Origin: Hymenobacter piscis
GTDB lineage: Bacteria > Bacteroidota > Bacteroidia > Cytophagales > Hymenobacteraceae
Assembly: GCF_018760735.1 (NCBI RefSeq)
Contig: NZ_JAHHZN010000003.1
Span: forward strand, 248,001 to 312,000
Length of the DNA stretch: 64,000 nucleotides
Reading direction: 5' to 3'
The translations under genes and the position numbers were made by a program. The notes beneath the pieces were generated by a model. It saw only the letters and a list, made by a program, of their open reading frames with translations, ran no database searches and was not told where the DNA came from. The stretch's first letter is position 1. Every line of letters begins with the position of its first letter. Shown here piece by piece: positions 48,610 to 57,233 of the stretch.

Positions 48610-49677
48610 ATGTATACGTTCAATCCCGGCCCTTCCCAGGTGTACCCGCAGGTACGCCGCTATTTGCAGGACGCCTTTGATGAGGGCTGGCTCTCGGCCC
48701 CGCACCGCGGGGAGCGGTTTGTGCAGCTCATGCGCCAGACGGTGCAGGAGCTCAAAAACAAGCTCAACGTACCCCAGGATTACACCGTGTTCTTCATGAG
48801 CTCGGCCACCGAGTGCTGGGAAGTGCTGGCCCAGAGCCTGACGCCCACCAAGAGCTTCCATCTCTACAGCGGGGCCTTCGGCGAGAAATGGTACGAGTAC
48901 GCCAAGGCCCTGCGGCCCGAGTCCACGGGTATCAAATTCGGTATCGATGAGGTGCCCGACGCCCGCAACCTGCCCGGCCTCGACGAGCATACCAACCTGG
49001 TCTGCCTGACCCAGAACGAAACCAGCAACGCCACCCAGCTGCGCGACGGCGTGATTCTGAACATCTACAACCGCCTGCCCGGCAACGCCCTGCTGGCCGT
49101 GGATGCCACCTCCTCGATGGCCGGCATCCAGCTCAAGTTCATCAAGGCCGATATCTGGTACGCCTCGGTGCAGAAGTGCTTCGGGCTGCCGGCGGGCCTG
49201 TCGGTGATGCTGCTCTCGCCCCGGGCCGTGGAGCGCCTGCGCAAAGTGAATGAGCGCAGCCACTACAACTCGCTTACGGCCCAGTACGAGAAGATGCTCA
49301 ACTTCCAGACCACCCACACGCCCAACGTGCTGGGCATCTACCTGCTCAACCGCACCCTGCACGATAACCCGGCCATCAAAATCACCCACCAGCACGTGCA
49401 GGAGCGCGCCACCAAGCTCTACGACTACTTCGACCAGGCCACCCAGCTCCGCCCCCTCGTCACGAATCCCGAAACCCGCTCCAGCACCGTTATCGGCCTG
49501 CAGGGTGCGCCGGCCCTCATCGAGGAAGTGAAGCGCCAGGCCCTGGCCCAGGGCCTGCAGCTGGGCAGCGGCTACGGCCCCTGGAAACCCACCAGCCTGC
49601 GCATCGCCAACTTCCCCGCCATCCCCGACGCGGCCTTCGAGCAGCTCGTCCAGTTCTTCGCCAAAGACTTCGCCTAA
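48610..49677 (+). CDS. Class V aminotransferase, phosphoserine aminotransferase-like
   Basis: From ATG 48610 the protein has 355 residues. MYTFNPGPSQVYPQVRRYLQDAFDEGWLSAPHRGERFVQL and FFMSSATECWEVLAQSL follow the SerC/aminotransferase V layout. The PLP lysine is in DIWYASVQKCFGLPAGLSVMLLS. The GPWKPTSLRIANFPAIPDAAFEQLVQFF end is typical of the Bacteroidota alanine-glyoxylate/phosphoserine group. The likely role is transfer of an amino group from glutamate to 3-phosphohydroxypyruvate (serine synthesis) or a related acceptor. The frame extends 13 codons upstream over the promoter box and is not used. Confidence 0.86.
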   Translation: MYTFNPGPSQVYPQVRRYLQDAFDEGWLSAPHRGERFVQLMRQTVQELKNKLNVPQDYTVFFMSSATECWEVLAQSLTPTKSFHLYSGAFGEKWYEYAKALRPESTGIKFGIDEVPDARNLPGLDEHTNLVCLTQNETSNATQLRDGVILNIYNRLPGNALLAVDATSSMAGIQLKFIKADIWYASVQKCFGLPAGLSVMLLSPRAVERLRKVNERSHYNSLTAQYEKMLNFQTTHTPNVLGIYLLNRTLHDNPAIKITHQHVQERATKLYDYFDQATQLRPLVTNPETRSSTVIGLQGAPALIEEVKRQALAQGLQLGSGYGPWKPTSLRIANFPAIPDAAFEQLVQFFAKDFA

Positions 49678-49679
49678 GA

Positions 49680-49790
49680 GGTGAAATAGTGTAGATGGTG
49701 AAATGGTGAGTTGTCGGGCCGCTGGACCAAGGGTTCAGGCCCACATCCCCAGAACAGCCAACTCACCATTTCACCATTTCCCTATTTCGC
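49680..49790. repeat. Composite palindrome, GGTGAAAT octamers
   Basis: GGTGAAATGGTGAGTTG (49698-49714) is matched exactly in reverse complement at 49759-49775, and further words (GGTGAAATAGTG; CCATTTCCCTATTTC) flank both sides. It starts on the last codon/stop region of the aminotransferase gene and ends three bases before the marC-like ATG. Confidence 0.85.
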
Positions 49791-49793
49791 CCT

Positions 49794-50354
49794 ATGTTCA
49801 GCTTCAAGGAAATAGCCTCCGTCACGCTCACGCTGTTTGCCATCATCGATATTCTGGGCTCGGTGCCCATTATCATCCAGATCCGGCAGCGCGAAGGTGG
49901 CGTGAACGCCGAAAAAGCCACCCTGGTAGCGGGGGTGCTGATGGTCAGCTTCCTGTTTCTGGGCCAGAGCATCCTGTCCCTGTTCGGGGTTGATTTTCAG
50001 TCATTTGCCCTGGCCGGGGCCATTATCATCTTCCTGATCGGGATGGAGATGATTCTAGGCATTGAGCTGTTCCGCCACGATCCTACTGCCGGCACCGGCT
50101 CCATCGTGCCGCTGGCCTTCCCCCTCATCGTGGGGGCCGGCACCATGACCACGCTGCTCTCCCTGCGCGCCGCCTACCAGCTGCCCAACGTGCTGGCCGG
50201 CATTCTGGTAAACCTAGTGTTCGTATACCTGGTCATCAAAAGCTCGGCCTGGATTGAGCGCAAGCTCGGCAAAGCCGGCGAAGACATCCTGCGCCGCGTG
50301 TTCGGCGTCATCCTGCTGGCCATTGCCATCAAGCTGTTCAAGACGAATTTTTAG
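49794..50354 (+). CDS. MarC-family integral membrane protein
   Basis: The 186-residue protein has six predicted membrane segments (for example VTLTLFAIIDILGSVPIIIQI and LVAGVLMVSFLFLGQSILSLFG) and the family motifs NAEKATLVAG and PLAFPLIVGAGTMTTLLSL. MarC/YhgN proteins sit in the inner membrane; despite the name they are not shown to confer drug resistance, and a transport or stress role is only suggested. The stop TAG opens the words of a palindrome at 50353. Convergent to the antiporter. Confidence 0.9.
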   Translation: MFSFKEIASVTLTLFAIIDILGSVPIIIQIRQREGGVNAEKATLVAGVLMVSFLFLGQSILSLFGVDFQSFALAGAIIIFLIGMEMILGIELFRHDPTAGTGSIVPLAFPLIVGAGTMTTLLSLRAAYQLPNVLAGILVNLVFVYLVIKSSAWIERKLGKAGEDILRRVFGVILLAIAIKLFKTNF

Positions 50355-50560
50355 GAGTCAGAAGCTGCTTCGCAGGAGCCAGGAGCCGGGAGTTAGGAGA
50401 GGGAACGGCTGTCATCCTAAGCGGAGCGAAGGACCTTATTACGTCAAACCGAGTCGTTGTTACGGCCGTTCAGACGTGATAAGGTCCTTCGCTTCGCTTG
50501 GGATGACAGCCGTTTTCTCTACTAACTCCTGGCTCCTGCGAAGCGGCTCCTCAACTACTC
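50353..50560. repeat. Composite palindrome: AGGAGCC words and GTCATCC core
   Basis: TAGGAGTCAGAAGCTGC...GGAGCCGGGAGTTAGGAG at the left faces CTACTAACTCCTGGCTCCTGCGAAGC at the right. The inner arms carry GAACGGCTGTCATCC..AGCGGAGCGAAGGACCTTA and its near-exact inverted copy. It lies between convergent genes; both stop codons (TAG of marC, TGA of the antiporter) fall on its edges. Confidence 0.87.
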
Positions 50561-51746
50561 AGTACTCCCCGATTTCCGGCTCCTCGCGGCTCATGAGCAG
50601 GCCCACCATCATCAGCACGCCGGTGAGCAGAATAACCAGGAAGAGGATGTTTTCGGACACTTCGCCGATAAGGTGCTGCTGGGGAATGCTGTAGAAAAGC
50701 AGCACCGTAATCAGGCCCTTGGGCGCGATGAACAGCTCCGGAATGAGGTCGGTTTTGGCGATGTAGCGCAGGTAGAAGTAGCGGATGGCCGTGAGGGCCG
50801 CCACAATGAGCACGCCCTGGAGCAGCAGCTGGGGGCTGAGCAGCTTGTTGAGCGTGATGCTGAAGCCAAAGAGCAGGAAGAAAAACGTGCGGATCAGAAA
50901 GGCCGATTCGGCCGTGATGCTGCGTAGCTGGTGCAGCTCCTCGGTCAGCCGGCCGGGATTGAACCAGCGCTGCAAGGGCCCGATCATGAACTGCTCGGCA
51001 TTATTGACGGCCAGGCCGAACACCAGCACCAGAATCAGCGACGAGAGGTGCAGATTCTTGGCCACGCTGTAGAGCAGCACCAGAAAAGCCAGCACCAGAA
51101 AAAACTTCACGTGCAGCCGGATCCGGTCGAGCAAAAACACCAGCGCCGCCGTACTCACCACGGCCAGCAGCAGCACCGCCACCACATCGAAGCCAAAGGT
51201 GACTACCGACATGCCCTGGGCGAAGTTATCCTGGAGGGCAAAGTTGAAGAACATGATGCCCAGAATATCGGAAAACGTGCTTTCGTAGACGATAAACTCC
51301 TGCTTCTCGCCCGTGAGGCCTGCCACGCTGGGAATGGCAATGGCCGAGCTGATGACGGCCAGCGGAATGGCGTTCACGAGGCAGCTCTGGAAGTTGACGT
51401 GCAGCCAGTAGTGCAGAATCAGGGCAATGACCACCGACTGGACCACCAGCATGAGCACCGCCGCGAAAAAGGAACGGCGGATGAGTGGGGCTTTGGCGCG
51501 GGTTATCTTCAGATCCAGGGCCCCCTCCAGCACAATCATAATCAGCCCGATAATGCCGAATATTTCCAGAATGACCTTGGGCGTGGCAAACGAAACGTCG
51601 AAGTAATCGGCGGCCTGGCGCAGGGCGATGCCCGAGAGCAGCAGCATAAGCACCGACGGCACCTTGGTGGCGCGGGCCACCAGGTCGAAAAGGTAGGACA
51701 GAATCACGGCCAGGCTCAGGCCGATGAGAATGGAATATGAACCCAT
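50559..51746 (-). CDS. Cation:proton antiporter (CPA type)
   Basis: The 395-residue membrane protein has about 11-12 segments. The N-terminal LIGLSLAVILSYLFDLVARAT and the core ALDLKITRAKAPLIRRSFFAAVLMLVVQSVVIALILHYWLH, followed by AVISSAIAIPSVAGL, are like CPA1/CPA2 Na+(K+)/H+ antiporters that exchange protons for monovalent cations. The paired acidic residues of the ion site are partly visible in the DIEI-like and LEGALDL segments. Exact ion and energy coupling are unknown. It stands alone; a weak TATCTTCG lies upstream near 51818-51825. Confidence 0.85.
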   Translation of the reverse strand: MGSYSILIGLSLAVILSYLFDLVARATKVPSVLMLLLSGIALRQAADYFDVSFATPKVILEIFGIIGLIMIVLEGALDLKITRAKAPLIRRSFFAAVLMLVVQSVVIALILHYWLHVNFQSCLVNAIPLAVISSAIAIPSVAGLTGEKQEFIVYESTFSDILGIMFFNFALQDNFAQGMSVVTFGFDVVAVLLLAVVSTAALVFLLDRIRLHVKFFLVLAFLVLLYSVAKNLHLSSLILVLVFGLAVNNAEQFMIGPLQRWFNPGRLTEELHQLRSITAESAFLIRTFFFLLFGFSITLNKLLSPQLLLQGVLIVAALTAIRYFYLRYIAKTDLIPELFIAPKGLITVLLFYSIPQQHLIGEVSENILFLVILLTGVLMMVGLLMSREEPEIGEY

Positions 51747-51887
51747 AGAGCGTAGGTAACCCGGTTTTTGGCTTCGACTATACGCACAATACGTCCGAAC
51801 CGCCGAAACAGGGGCCGCGAAGATACGGTTTCGGGGCCGGAAGGAGGCCTGCCGGTCGGCGGGGCGGGCGGGGGCGCCGCCACCCCT

Positions 51888-51895
51888 TACCTTTG
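51888..51895 (+). promoter_or_regulatory. -7 box TACCTTTG, leaderless flavoprotein gene
   Basis: TACCTTTG ends four bases before the ATG at 51900 (TACCTTTGCCCCATG). The transcript would start at the codon. Confidence 0.65.
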
Positions 51896-51899
51896 CCCC

Positions 51900-53138
51900 A
51901 TGCAGGATTCAGCTCCGTTTGTAGTGGCCGTAGTGGGGGGCGGACCGGCCGGATTGCTGGCGGCCCAGCGCCTGGCCGAGGCCGGCTGCCAGGTTGACCT
52001 CTACGAGGCCCAGGCCACGGTGGGGCGCAAGTTTCTGGTAGCCGGACACGGGGGCTTCAACTTGAGCAACGCCGAAGACGCCGCGCCCTTCGCCGCCCGC
52101 TACGCCGCCCGCCAGCCCGAATTCACCCGGTACCTCGCCCACTTCTCCCCCACCGACCTGCGCACCTGGGCCGCCGACCTGGGTATTGTCACCTTCGTGG
52201 GCACCAGTGGCCGCATCTTCCCGCTGCCTGAGCATAAGCCGACCCACCTGCTGCGGGCCTGGCTGGAGCGGCTGCGGGAGTTGAATGTCACAATCCATAC
52301 CCGTCAACGCTGGCTGGGCTTTGCGCCCGAAAACGGCCTGCGCTTCCGCCACGAAACTACCGGCCAGGAACTAACCGTGCGACCCCAGGCCACGCTGCTG
52401 GCTCTGGGCGGGGCCAGCTGGGCCAAAACCGGCTCCGACGGCCGCTGGCAGCCGGAATTAGAACGGGCCGGGGTACCGGTGGTGCCGTTTGCGCCCAGCA
52501 ACTGCGGGGCCGAAGTAGCGTGGTCGGCTTTCTTCCGGGCGAAGGTGGGCCGCCAACCCCTCAAGAACGTGGCCCTGAGCTGCGCAGGCGTGAGCGTGCG
52601 GGGCGAAGTGCTGCTCACCGACTACGGCCTGGAGGGCACGCCCGTCTACGCCCTTACGCCCCAGTTGCGGGCGGCCCTGGCCACCGGCGGCCCCGCCCGG
52701 CTCCACCTCCACCTCAAGCCCGACCTGCCCCCGGCCCAGCTCCTCGAAAAGCTCCGCCGCCGCCGGGCCGGCAAGTCGTGGGCTTCGTTTCTGGGCGAGG
52801 CGCTGCGCCTGCCGCCGCCGGTGCCCACGCTGCTGCGGGAGCTGGGCCCGTCCGTATTCCCCGCCGATGCGGCGGCGGTAGCCGAACTGCTCAGCCACCT
52901 GCCCATTCCCGTCCGCGGCCTGCGCCCCCTGGATGAAGCCATCAGCACGGCCGGCGGCGTGGCCTGGGACGCGGTGGACGAGCACCTGATGCTGCGGGCC
53001 CGCCCCGGCACCTTCGTGGCCGGCGAAATGCTCGACTGGGAAGCCCCCACCGGCGGCTACCTGCTCCAGGGCTGCCTGAGCACCGGCGCCTGGGCCGCCC
53101 GGGGAATCTTGCGAATGAGTGAGTTGGCGAATGAGTGA
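51900..53138 (+). CDS. HI0933/YhiN-type FAD-dependent oxidoreductase
   Basis: From ATG 51900 the protein has 412 residues. The dinucleotide-binding motif is AVVGGGPAGLLAAQRLAEAG; then GRKFLVAGHGGFNLSNAED, typical of the HI0933/YhiN (TIGR03862) group. The late GGVAWDAVDEHLMLRARPGTFVAGEMLDWEAPTGGYLLQGCLSTG is the flavin-binding end. The reaction is unknown. The residues MSELANE and the TGA at the C-terminus are encoded by the GAATGAGT words of the palindrome at 53.1 kb, so the original end was probably changed by it. Confidence 0.9.
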   Translation: MQDSAPFVVAVVGGGPAGLLAAQRLAEAGCQVDLYEAQATVGRKFLVAGHGGFNLSNAEDAAPFAARYAARQPEFTRYLAHFSPTDLRTWAADLGIVTFVGTSGRIFPLPEHKPTHLLRAWLERLRELNVTIHTRQRWLGFAPENGLRFRHETTGQELTVRPQATLLALGGASWAKTGSDGRWQPELERAGVPVVPFAPSNCGAEVAWSAFFRAKVGRQPLKNVALSCAGVSVRGEVLLTDYGLEGTPVYALTPQLRAALATGGPARLHLHLKPDLPPAQLLEKLRRRRAGKSWASFLGEALRLPPPVPTLLRELGPSVFPADAAAVAELLSHLPIPVRGLRPLDEAISTAGGVAWDAVDEHLMLRARPGTFVAGEMLDWEAPTGGYLLQGCLSTGAWAARGILRMSELANE

Positions 53139-53352
53139 ATGAGTGAGCCGTGCGGTCCTTGTGAGGAGGCACGACGAAGCAATGCGTCCTTCATTTACTT
53201 CTCCGCTCCGTTCTATTCAAAAGCCCCTGGCGTCGGCACGTCAGGGGCTTCGGGTTTGCTCAGGGTTTGGAGCTGCGGGATGGACGGATTGCGTCGGCCG
53301 GTGGCCTCGTAATGTCAGAACGGTTCACTCATTCGCCGAGTCGCTCATTCAC
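53107..53352. repeat. Large palindrome with GAATGAGT words, shares core with 22.5 kb copy
   Basis: GCGAATGAGTGAGTTGGCGAATGAGTGAATGAGTGAG at the left faces ...TTCACTCATTCGCCGAGTCGCTCATTCACC at the right. The core includes AAGCCCCTGGCG/CGTCAGGGGCTT, GGGTTTGCTCAG and further sequence like that at 22625-22680. It lies between convergent genes and encodes the C-terminal residues of both. Confidence 0.88.
53221..53250. terminator. Hairpin inside the palindrome at 53.1 kb
   Basis: AAGCCCCTGGCG pairs with CGTCAGGGGCTT with one mismatch around a six-base loop. It lies between convergent genes and may stop both. Confidence 0.65.
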
Positions 53353-53595
53353 CGTCCGTTCAGCTTCTTCGGCTTCGGCCAGCACGGCTTTGGCTTCGTT
53401 GAGCAGGCGCTGGCCGTGGTCGAGCTGCTGGCGCAGGATGAGGGCAAACAGCACGAAGTAGGACACGATGGGCAGGCAGAGCCCCAGGGCAAACCAGAGC
53501 CAGAACGAGCGGCCGTAGCTGTAGGCGCAGTACCCCGTCACGAACGGCAGCAACGATGCGGCAAACAGGGCGGCAATCAGCAGGTCGACGAACAT
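53329..53595 (-). CDS. Small two-pass membrane protein
   Basis: The 88-residue protein has two membrane segments (about 3-20, LLIAALFAASLLPFVTGYCAY, and about 32-52, FWLWFALGLCLPIVSYFVLF), then a charged coiled-coil tail (RQQLDHGQRLLNEAKAVLAEAEEAERTVNERLGE). The last residues VNERLGE and the stop lie in the GAATGAGT/GAGTGAA words of the palindrome. It is alone, convergent to the flavoprotein. No family recognised. Confidence 0.65.
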   Translation of the reverse strand: MFVDLLIAALFAASLLPFVTGYCAYSYGRSFWLWFALGLCLPIVSYFVLFALILRQQLDHGQRLLNEAKAVLAEAEEAERTVNERLGE

Positions 53596-53754
53596 AGGAC
53601 GGGGAGTTGGGCGCGCGGGCCGGGAGAAGGCAGAACCCGGCCGGGGCCGGAAGGTTATTCAATATGGCCATTATCTGGCGAATAGTATCATCCCTGACGG
53701 GCATTTTTGCGTATTTGCCCCTTTGCGCCCTTCACGTCTGCCCCGCCCCTCCCT

Positions 53755-55209
53755 ATGTGGGAAAATCAAAGTCTGTTCCGCGTTTCCGTCCAGCTCTTCG
53801 CCGATGGTGTATTTAACCTGCTTGACCGCTCCCTGAAGCCAGAAGTATTTCTGCTGGGCGTAGCCTCGGCCCGGGAAACTGATGAGCCGGAGGCGGTAGT
53901 AGTGGAACCCCAGTCGCACCGCTACGGACCGCAGGACTTTGCCGCCGTGAAGGCCCATGCCGCCGCATTGGAACCCGACGGCCCCCGCGAGGTGGTCTAC
54001 CACCTGCACCCGCTCGACCACGACCGATACGAAAAGCAGCGCTGGTACGAGCTACTGCGCCGGGCTACCGAACACACGCTTAATGATTTAGTAGCCGCCC
54101 GAAAGGAAGACCGCGTCAGCTTCTGCTCCCTGCCCGTGACGGCCGGCGGTTACCAAGTAATCATTGTGTTGCAGCTTAGCTGCGAGGCCTACCAGTGCTA
54201 CTACTCCCTGCCCGGCCCGGCGGCCCTCAACCGCCCCGCTTCGCTGCTGGCGGCCACGGTACAGGAGTTTTTGCAGGATTCGGCCCGGGCCCTGCGCGAG
54301 TCGGACCACGACGACGACGACCGGCCGGTGCTCGACCGCGACTACAACGAGGTGCTGCGCGCCGCCGGCCGCCGCTTCATGCTGCGCGCCGCCGCCGGCA
54401 CCCACGGCCTCTATGACGCCTGCAACGGCGTGGCCGCCCTGCGCCACGAGGGCGACGAAGGCGTGGGCACCATGCTAGTCTGCCGCCGCAACCACCCCGC
54501 CGTGGTGCCCGTGCTCACCCTCGAATCGCCGATTCCGCTGCGCGACTACCGCCGCATCCGCAAGCTGCTGGAGCTGAGCGAAGACCGCACCTCACTCATT
54601 ACCGACGCCACCGAAGTATTCGGGCTGGGTTACCTGGTAGAGCCCACCGATCCGCAACACGAACCGTTGTTTACGGTGCATTTCACCAAGCACTACAGCT
54701 GGGAATTGAGCCACAACGCGGAGCTGATGATGAAGGTGGTATCGAACACGCCCCGCCTGCCCCAGGGCACTATCGACGAAGACAACTTTACCCGGGCCGT
54801 GCACCGGGTGTTTCCGGCCGTTGATGGGGCCGGGGTGGCCTACCTCTGGGAGCTCACCCTGAAAGCCACCAAGCAGACCCACGGCACCATCCTGCTTATT
54901 TCGGCGGGCGCGGCCCAGGAGGCGGCCCGCCTCACCCGGCAGTGCTTCCGGGTGTCGCCCCGCCTCATGACGCCCTCCGTACTCCGCCTCGTCACCAACA
55001 TCGACGGGGCCGTGCTCATCGACCCGGCCGGCACCTGCTTCGCTATCGGCGTCATCCTCGACGGCTTGGCCACCGAAAAAGGTGATTCCAGCCGCGGCTC
55101 CCGCTACAATTCGGCCCTGCGCTACGTAGAAACCAGCCGCTACCCCGTGCTGGCCATTGTGGTGAGCGAAGACGGCTGGATTGACCTGCTCCCGCCGGTG
55201 CGGGGATAA
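53755..55209 (+). CDS. Divergent diadenylate-cyclase-domain protein with sensor-like N-terminus
   Basis: From ATG 53755 the protein has 484 residues. The C-terminal region (about 410-484) is like the DAC (DisA_N) domain that makes c-di-AMP: NIDGAVLIDPAGTCFAIGVIL with D417-G418-A419, followed by GDSSRGSRYNSALRYVETSRYPVLAIVVSEDGWIDLLP. At the place of the ATP-binding G-T-R-H-R motif, this protein has G-S-R(450)-Y-N, so two of three motif residues differ. The large N-terminal part (about 1-400) holds acidic (HDDDDRPV) and mixed alpha/beta segments like the DACNV-type sensor domains described in nucleotide-signalling systems; the match is from memory, not a search. It precedes DUF4112. Confidence 0.7.
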   Translation: MWENQSLFRVSVQLFADGVFNLLDRSLKPEVFLLGVASARETDEPEAVVVEPQSHRYGPQDFAAVKAHAAALEPDGPREVVYHLHPLDHDRYEKQRWYELLRRATEHTLNDLVAARKEDRVSFCSLPVTAGGYQVIIVLQLSCEAYQCYYSLPGPAALNRPASLLAATVQEFLQDSARALRESDHDDDDRPVLDRDYNEVLRAAGRRFMLRAAAGTHGLYDACNGVAALRHEGDEGVGTMLVCRRNHPAVVPVLTLESPIPLRDYRRIRKLLELSEDRTSLITDATEVFGLGYLVEPTDPQHEPLFTVHFTKHYSWELSHNAELMMKVVSNTPRLPQGTIDEDNFTRAVHRVFPAVDGAGVAYLWELTLKATKQTHGTILLISAGAAQEAARLTRQCFRVSPRLMTPSVLRLVTNIDGAVLIDPAGTCFAIGVILDGLATEKGDSSRGSRYNSALRYVETSRYPVLAIVVSEDGWIDLLPPVRG

Positions 55210-55422
55210 GCGGCGCGAGAAAGAAGAGCATCGTGGGTTCTGCCCCCCCACCCTCCGGGATTCTCAGGGCAGGGAAGGGCGGGTCTGGTGGGGTAAGCCG
55301 GCAGGCCCGCCTCTGGAAAATCAATGCCCAAACGGCGGCGGCGGCCGGGAGTCGGGCCCATGCCTCAACCCGTACGACTGAGTTGCGTTTCGATACCCGA
55401 ATCCGTATTATTTTTCTCCCTC

Positions 55423-55908
55423 ATGTCCACTCCCACTTTCGACCAAGATGACCGCCTGCGTTGGGTGGAACGCATTTCCCGCCTGCTCGACAGCCAGTTC
55501 CGGGTTCCCGGCACCAGCTGGCGCTTCGGCCTCGACCCGCTCATGGGCCTGATTCCGGTGGTGGGCGGTTTGCCGTCCCTGGCCATTTCCGGCATCCTGA
55601 TTCTGACCATGCTCCGCCACGGAGCCAGCGGCAGCCTGGTGGTGCGTATGGTCTTCAACGTAATCCTCGACACGCTCATCGGGGCCATTCCGGTGGTGGG
55701 CAACATCTTCGACTTCGCCTATAAAGCCAACGACCGGAACGTGCGCCTGCTGCGCGCTCACTACGCCGAGGGCAAGTACCAAGGCAGTGGCAAGGGCCTG
55801 GTGCTGGTACTGCTGCTGGTGCTGCTGGCCCTGGCCGGCCTGTTCGTCTGGCTTGCCTGGACGCTGGGTGCCGCCCTCTGGCACTGGGCCGAAGCGAGGA
55901 GTTGGTAA
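55423..55908 (+). CDS. DUF4112 membrane protein
   Basis: From ATG 55423 the protein has 161 residues. LRWVERISRLLDSQFRVPGTSWRFGLDPLMGLIPVVGGLPSLAISGILI and FNVILDTLIGAIPVVGNIFDFAYKANDRNVRLL are the DUF4112 signature, with two GLIPVVG-type turns. A membrane segment near the C-terminus (LVLVLLLVLLALAGLFVWLAW) follows. Function is unknown. It is downstream of the DAC-domain gene on the same strand over about 210 bases. The palindrome at 55915 follows the stop. Confidence 0.85.
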   Translation: MSTPTFDQDDRLRWVERISRLLDSQFRVPGTSWRFGLDPLMGLIPVVGGLPSLAISGILILTMLRHGASGSLVVRMVFNVILDTLIGAIPVVGNIFDFAYKANDRNVRLLRAHYAEGKYQGSGKGLVLVLLLVLLALAGLFVWLAWTLGAALWHWAEARSW

Positions 55909-55914
55909 GGCAAT

Positions 55915-56096
55915 GGTTGAATGGTCGGGTGGGTGGGTTGGCTTGAGGAACTGCCATCCTGAACGGGGCGAAGAATCTTATACCGCCCGTAGTTCAAGTG
56001 TTAAAAGGTCCTTCGCTCCGCTCAGGATGACAGAGCTATTTAACAGTTCACCCATTCAACCATCTCAACAATTCACCCATTCAACCAGCCGACCAT
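55915..56096. repeat. Composite palindrome: GGTTGAAT words and CATCC core
   Basis: GGTTGAATGGTCGGGTGGGTGGGTTGG at the left faces CACCCATTCAACC(ATCTCAACAATT)CACCCATTCAACCAGCCGACCATT at the right. The core runs CTGCCATCCTGAACGGGGCG to CGCTCCGCTCAGGATGACAG. It lies between DUF4112 and the lipoprotein gene. Confidence 0.8.
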
Positions 56097-56111
56097 TCCC
56101 ATTTCCCGCCC

Positions 56112-56119
56112 TACCTTTG
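56112..56119 (+). promoter_or_regulatory. -7 box TACCTTTG, near-leaderless lipoprotein gene
   Basis: TACCTTTG ends five bases before the GTG start at 56125 (ATG two codons later at 56131). It should drive the lipoprotein, SCO and cytochrome c operon. Confidence 0.65.
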
Positions 56120-56124
56120 CGGGC

Positions 56125-56544
56125 GTGAAAATGCTTCGATTTGTTCCGCTGCTGGCGCTGCTGGCAGCCTGTGAGACGGCCCCCGACCAGGAACAGCAAC
56201 TGGCCGCCGCCGAAAAGACCGTGCTGGCCAGCCATGATTCCTTGATGGCCCAGATGGACCAGCTCTACGAGCTGCGCCAGCGGCTGGCCAAGGCCGCGCC
56301 CGCCGATACTATGGCCGCCGGCCGCCACCGCCGGGCTCTGCTGGGCGCCGAGAACGGGATGATGTTCTGGATGCACCGCTACCGCCGGCCGGCCGACACG
56401 GTGGCTGCCCCGCGCCGCCTGGCCTACTATGCGGCCCAGCAGGAACGCATCGATTCGGTGCGTCGTTTGTTTCAAAGCAGCCAGGACTCGGCCCGCCGCC
56501 TGTTGGGAGCCGCCCCGGCCCTACCTTCTACCACCGCTCCATGA
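56125..56544 (+). CDS. Small lipoprotein, first gene of a SCO/cytochrome operon
   Basis: The 139-residue protein starts at GTG 56125 (or ATG 56131). MLRFVPLLALLAAC gives a lipobox with the lipidated cysteine about residue 16. The rest is helical and charged (EQQLAAAEKTVLASHDSLMAQMDQLYELRQRLAKA), with few aromatic residues. No domain is recognised. Its TGA overlaps the ATG of the SCO-like gene by four bases, so the two proteins are made together. A role in copper delivery or as a partner of the SCO protein is an inference from the operon only. Confidence 0.8.
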   Translation: MKMLRFVPLLALLAACETAPDQEQQLAAAEKTVLASHDSLMAQMDQLYELRQRLAKAAPADTMAAGRHRRALLGAENGMMFWMHRYRRPADTVAAPRRLAYYAAQQERIDSVRRLFQSSQDSARRLLGAAPALPSTTAP

Positions 56545-57233
56545 TTCGTTCGATTCTGCGCCGCGCCGGCCTGCTGACCGCCGGCACCGTAGCCGGCCTG
56601 GGCCTGTTGCTGGCCGGCTGCTCGCCTTCCGCTGATACGCCAGGCCAGCCTGAGCGCCTGCCGGTACTGGGCCTGAAGGCGGCCGCCCCTACTTCGCCCG
56701 CCGACACCCTGCCCGACCCCATTCCGGCTTTCCGCCTCACCAACCAGCAGGGCCAGGTTATCACCAACCAGACGTTTGCCGGCAAGGTCTACGTCACCGA
56801 CTTCTTCTTTGCCACCTGTCCCAGCATCTGCCCCAAAATGCAGAGCGAGCTGCTGCGGGTGTACAAGGCCTTCGAGGGCAACCCCAACGTGCTGTTCCTG
56901 AGCCACACCATCGACCCGGCCCACGACTCCATTCCGGTGCTGCGCGACTACGCCGAGCGTCTGGGCATTCAGGACGCTTCCCGCTGGCACTTCGCCACGG
57001 CTGCCCACGACACCATTTTTGCCCTGGCCCGGGCCTACATGACCGCGGCTGAAGTGGACCGCACCGTGCAGGGCGGCTTCGCCCACAGCGGCACCTTCGC
57101 CCTGGTGGATTCCCGGCGGCGCGTGCGCGGCGTGTACGACGGCATGGTGAAGGAAGAAGTGGACCGCCTGATTCAGGAGTTGCCCCTGCTGCTCAAAGAA
57201 GAAGCCGCGGCCAAGCCAACCGCCGCCCGCTAA
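56541..57233 (+). CDS. SCO1/SenC-family lipoprotein
   Basis: The 230-residue protein has a lipoprotein signal (GLGLLLAGCS) and a thioredoxin-like fold. The copper ligands are the CxxxC of TCPSICPKM and the later histidine in QGGFAHSGTFALVD; DPAHDSIPVLRDYAERLG is also a SCO feature. SCO proteins mature the CuA site of cytochrome c oxidase or act as redox regulators. It overlaps both neighbours (ATGA with the lipoprotein, TAATG with the cytochrome), so the three genes form an operon. Confidence 0.93.
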   Translation: MIRSILRRAGLLTAGTVAGLGLLLAGCSPSADTPGQPERLPVLGLKAAAPTSPADTLPDPIPAFRLTNQQGQVITNQTFAGKVYVTDFFFATCPSICPKMQSELLRVYKAFEGNPNVLFLSHTIDPAHDSIPVLRDYAERLGIQDASRWHFATAAHDTIFALARAYMTAAEVDRTVQGGFAHSGTFALVDSRRRVRGVYDGMVKEEVDRLIQELPLLLKEEAAAKPTAAR

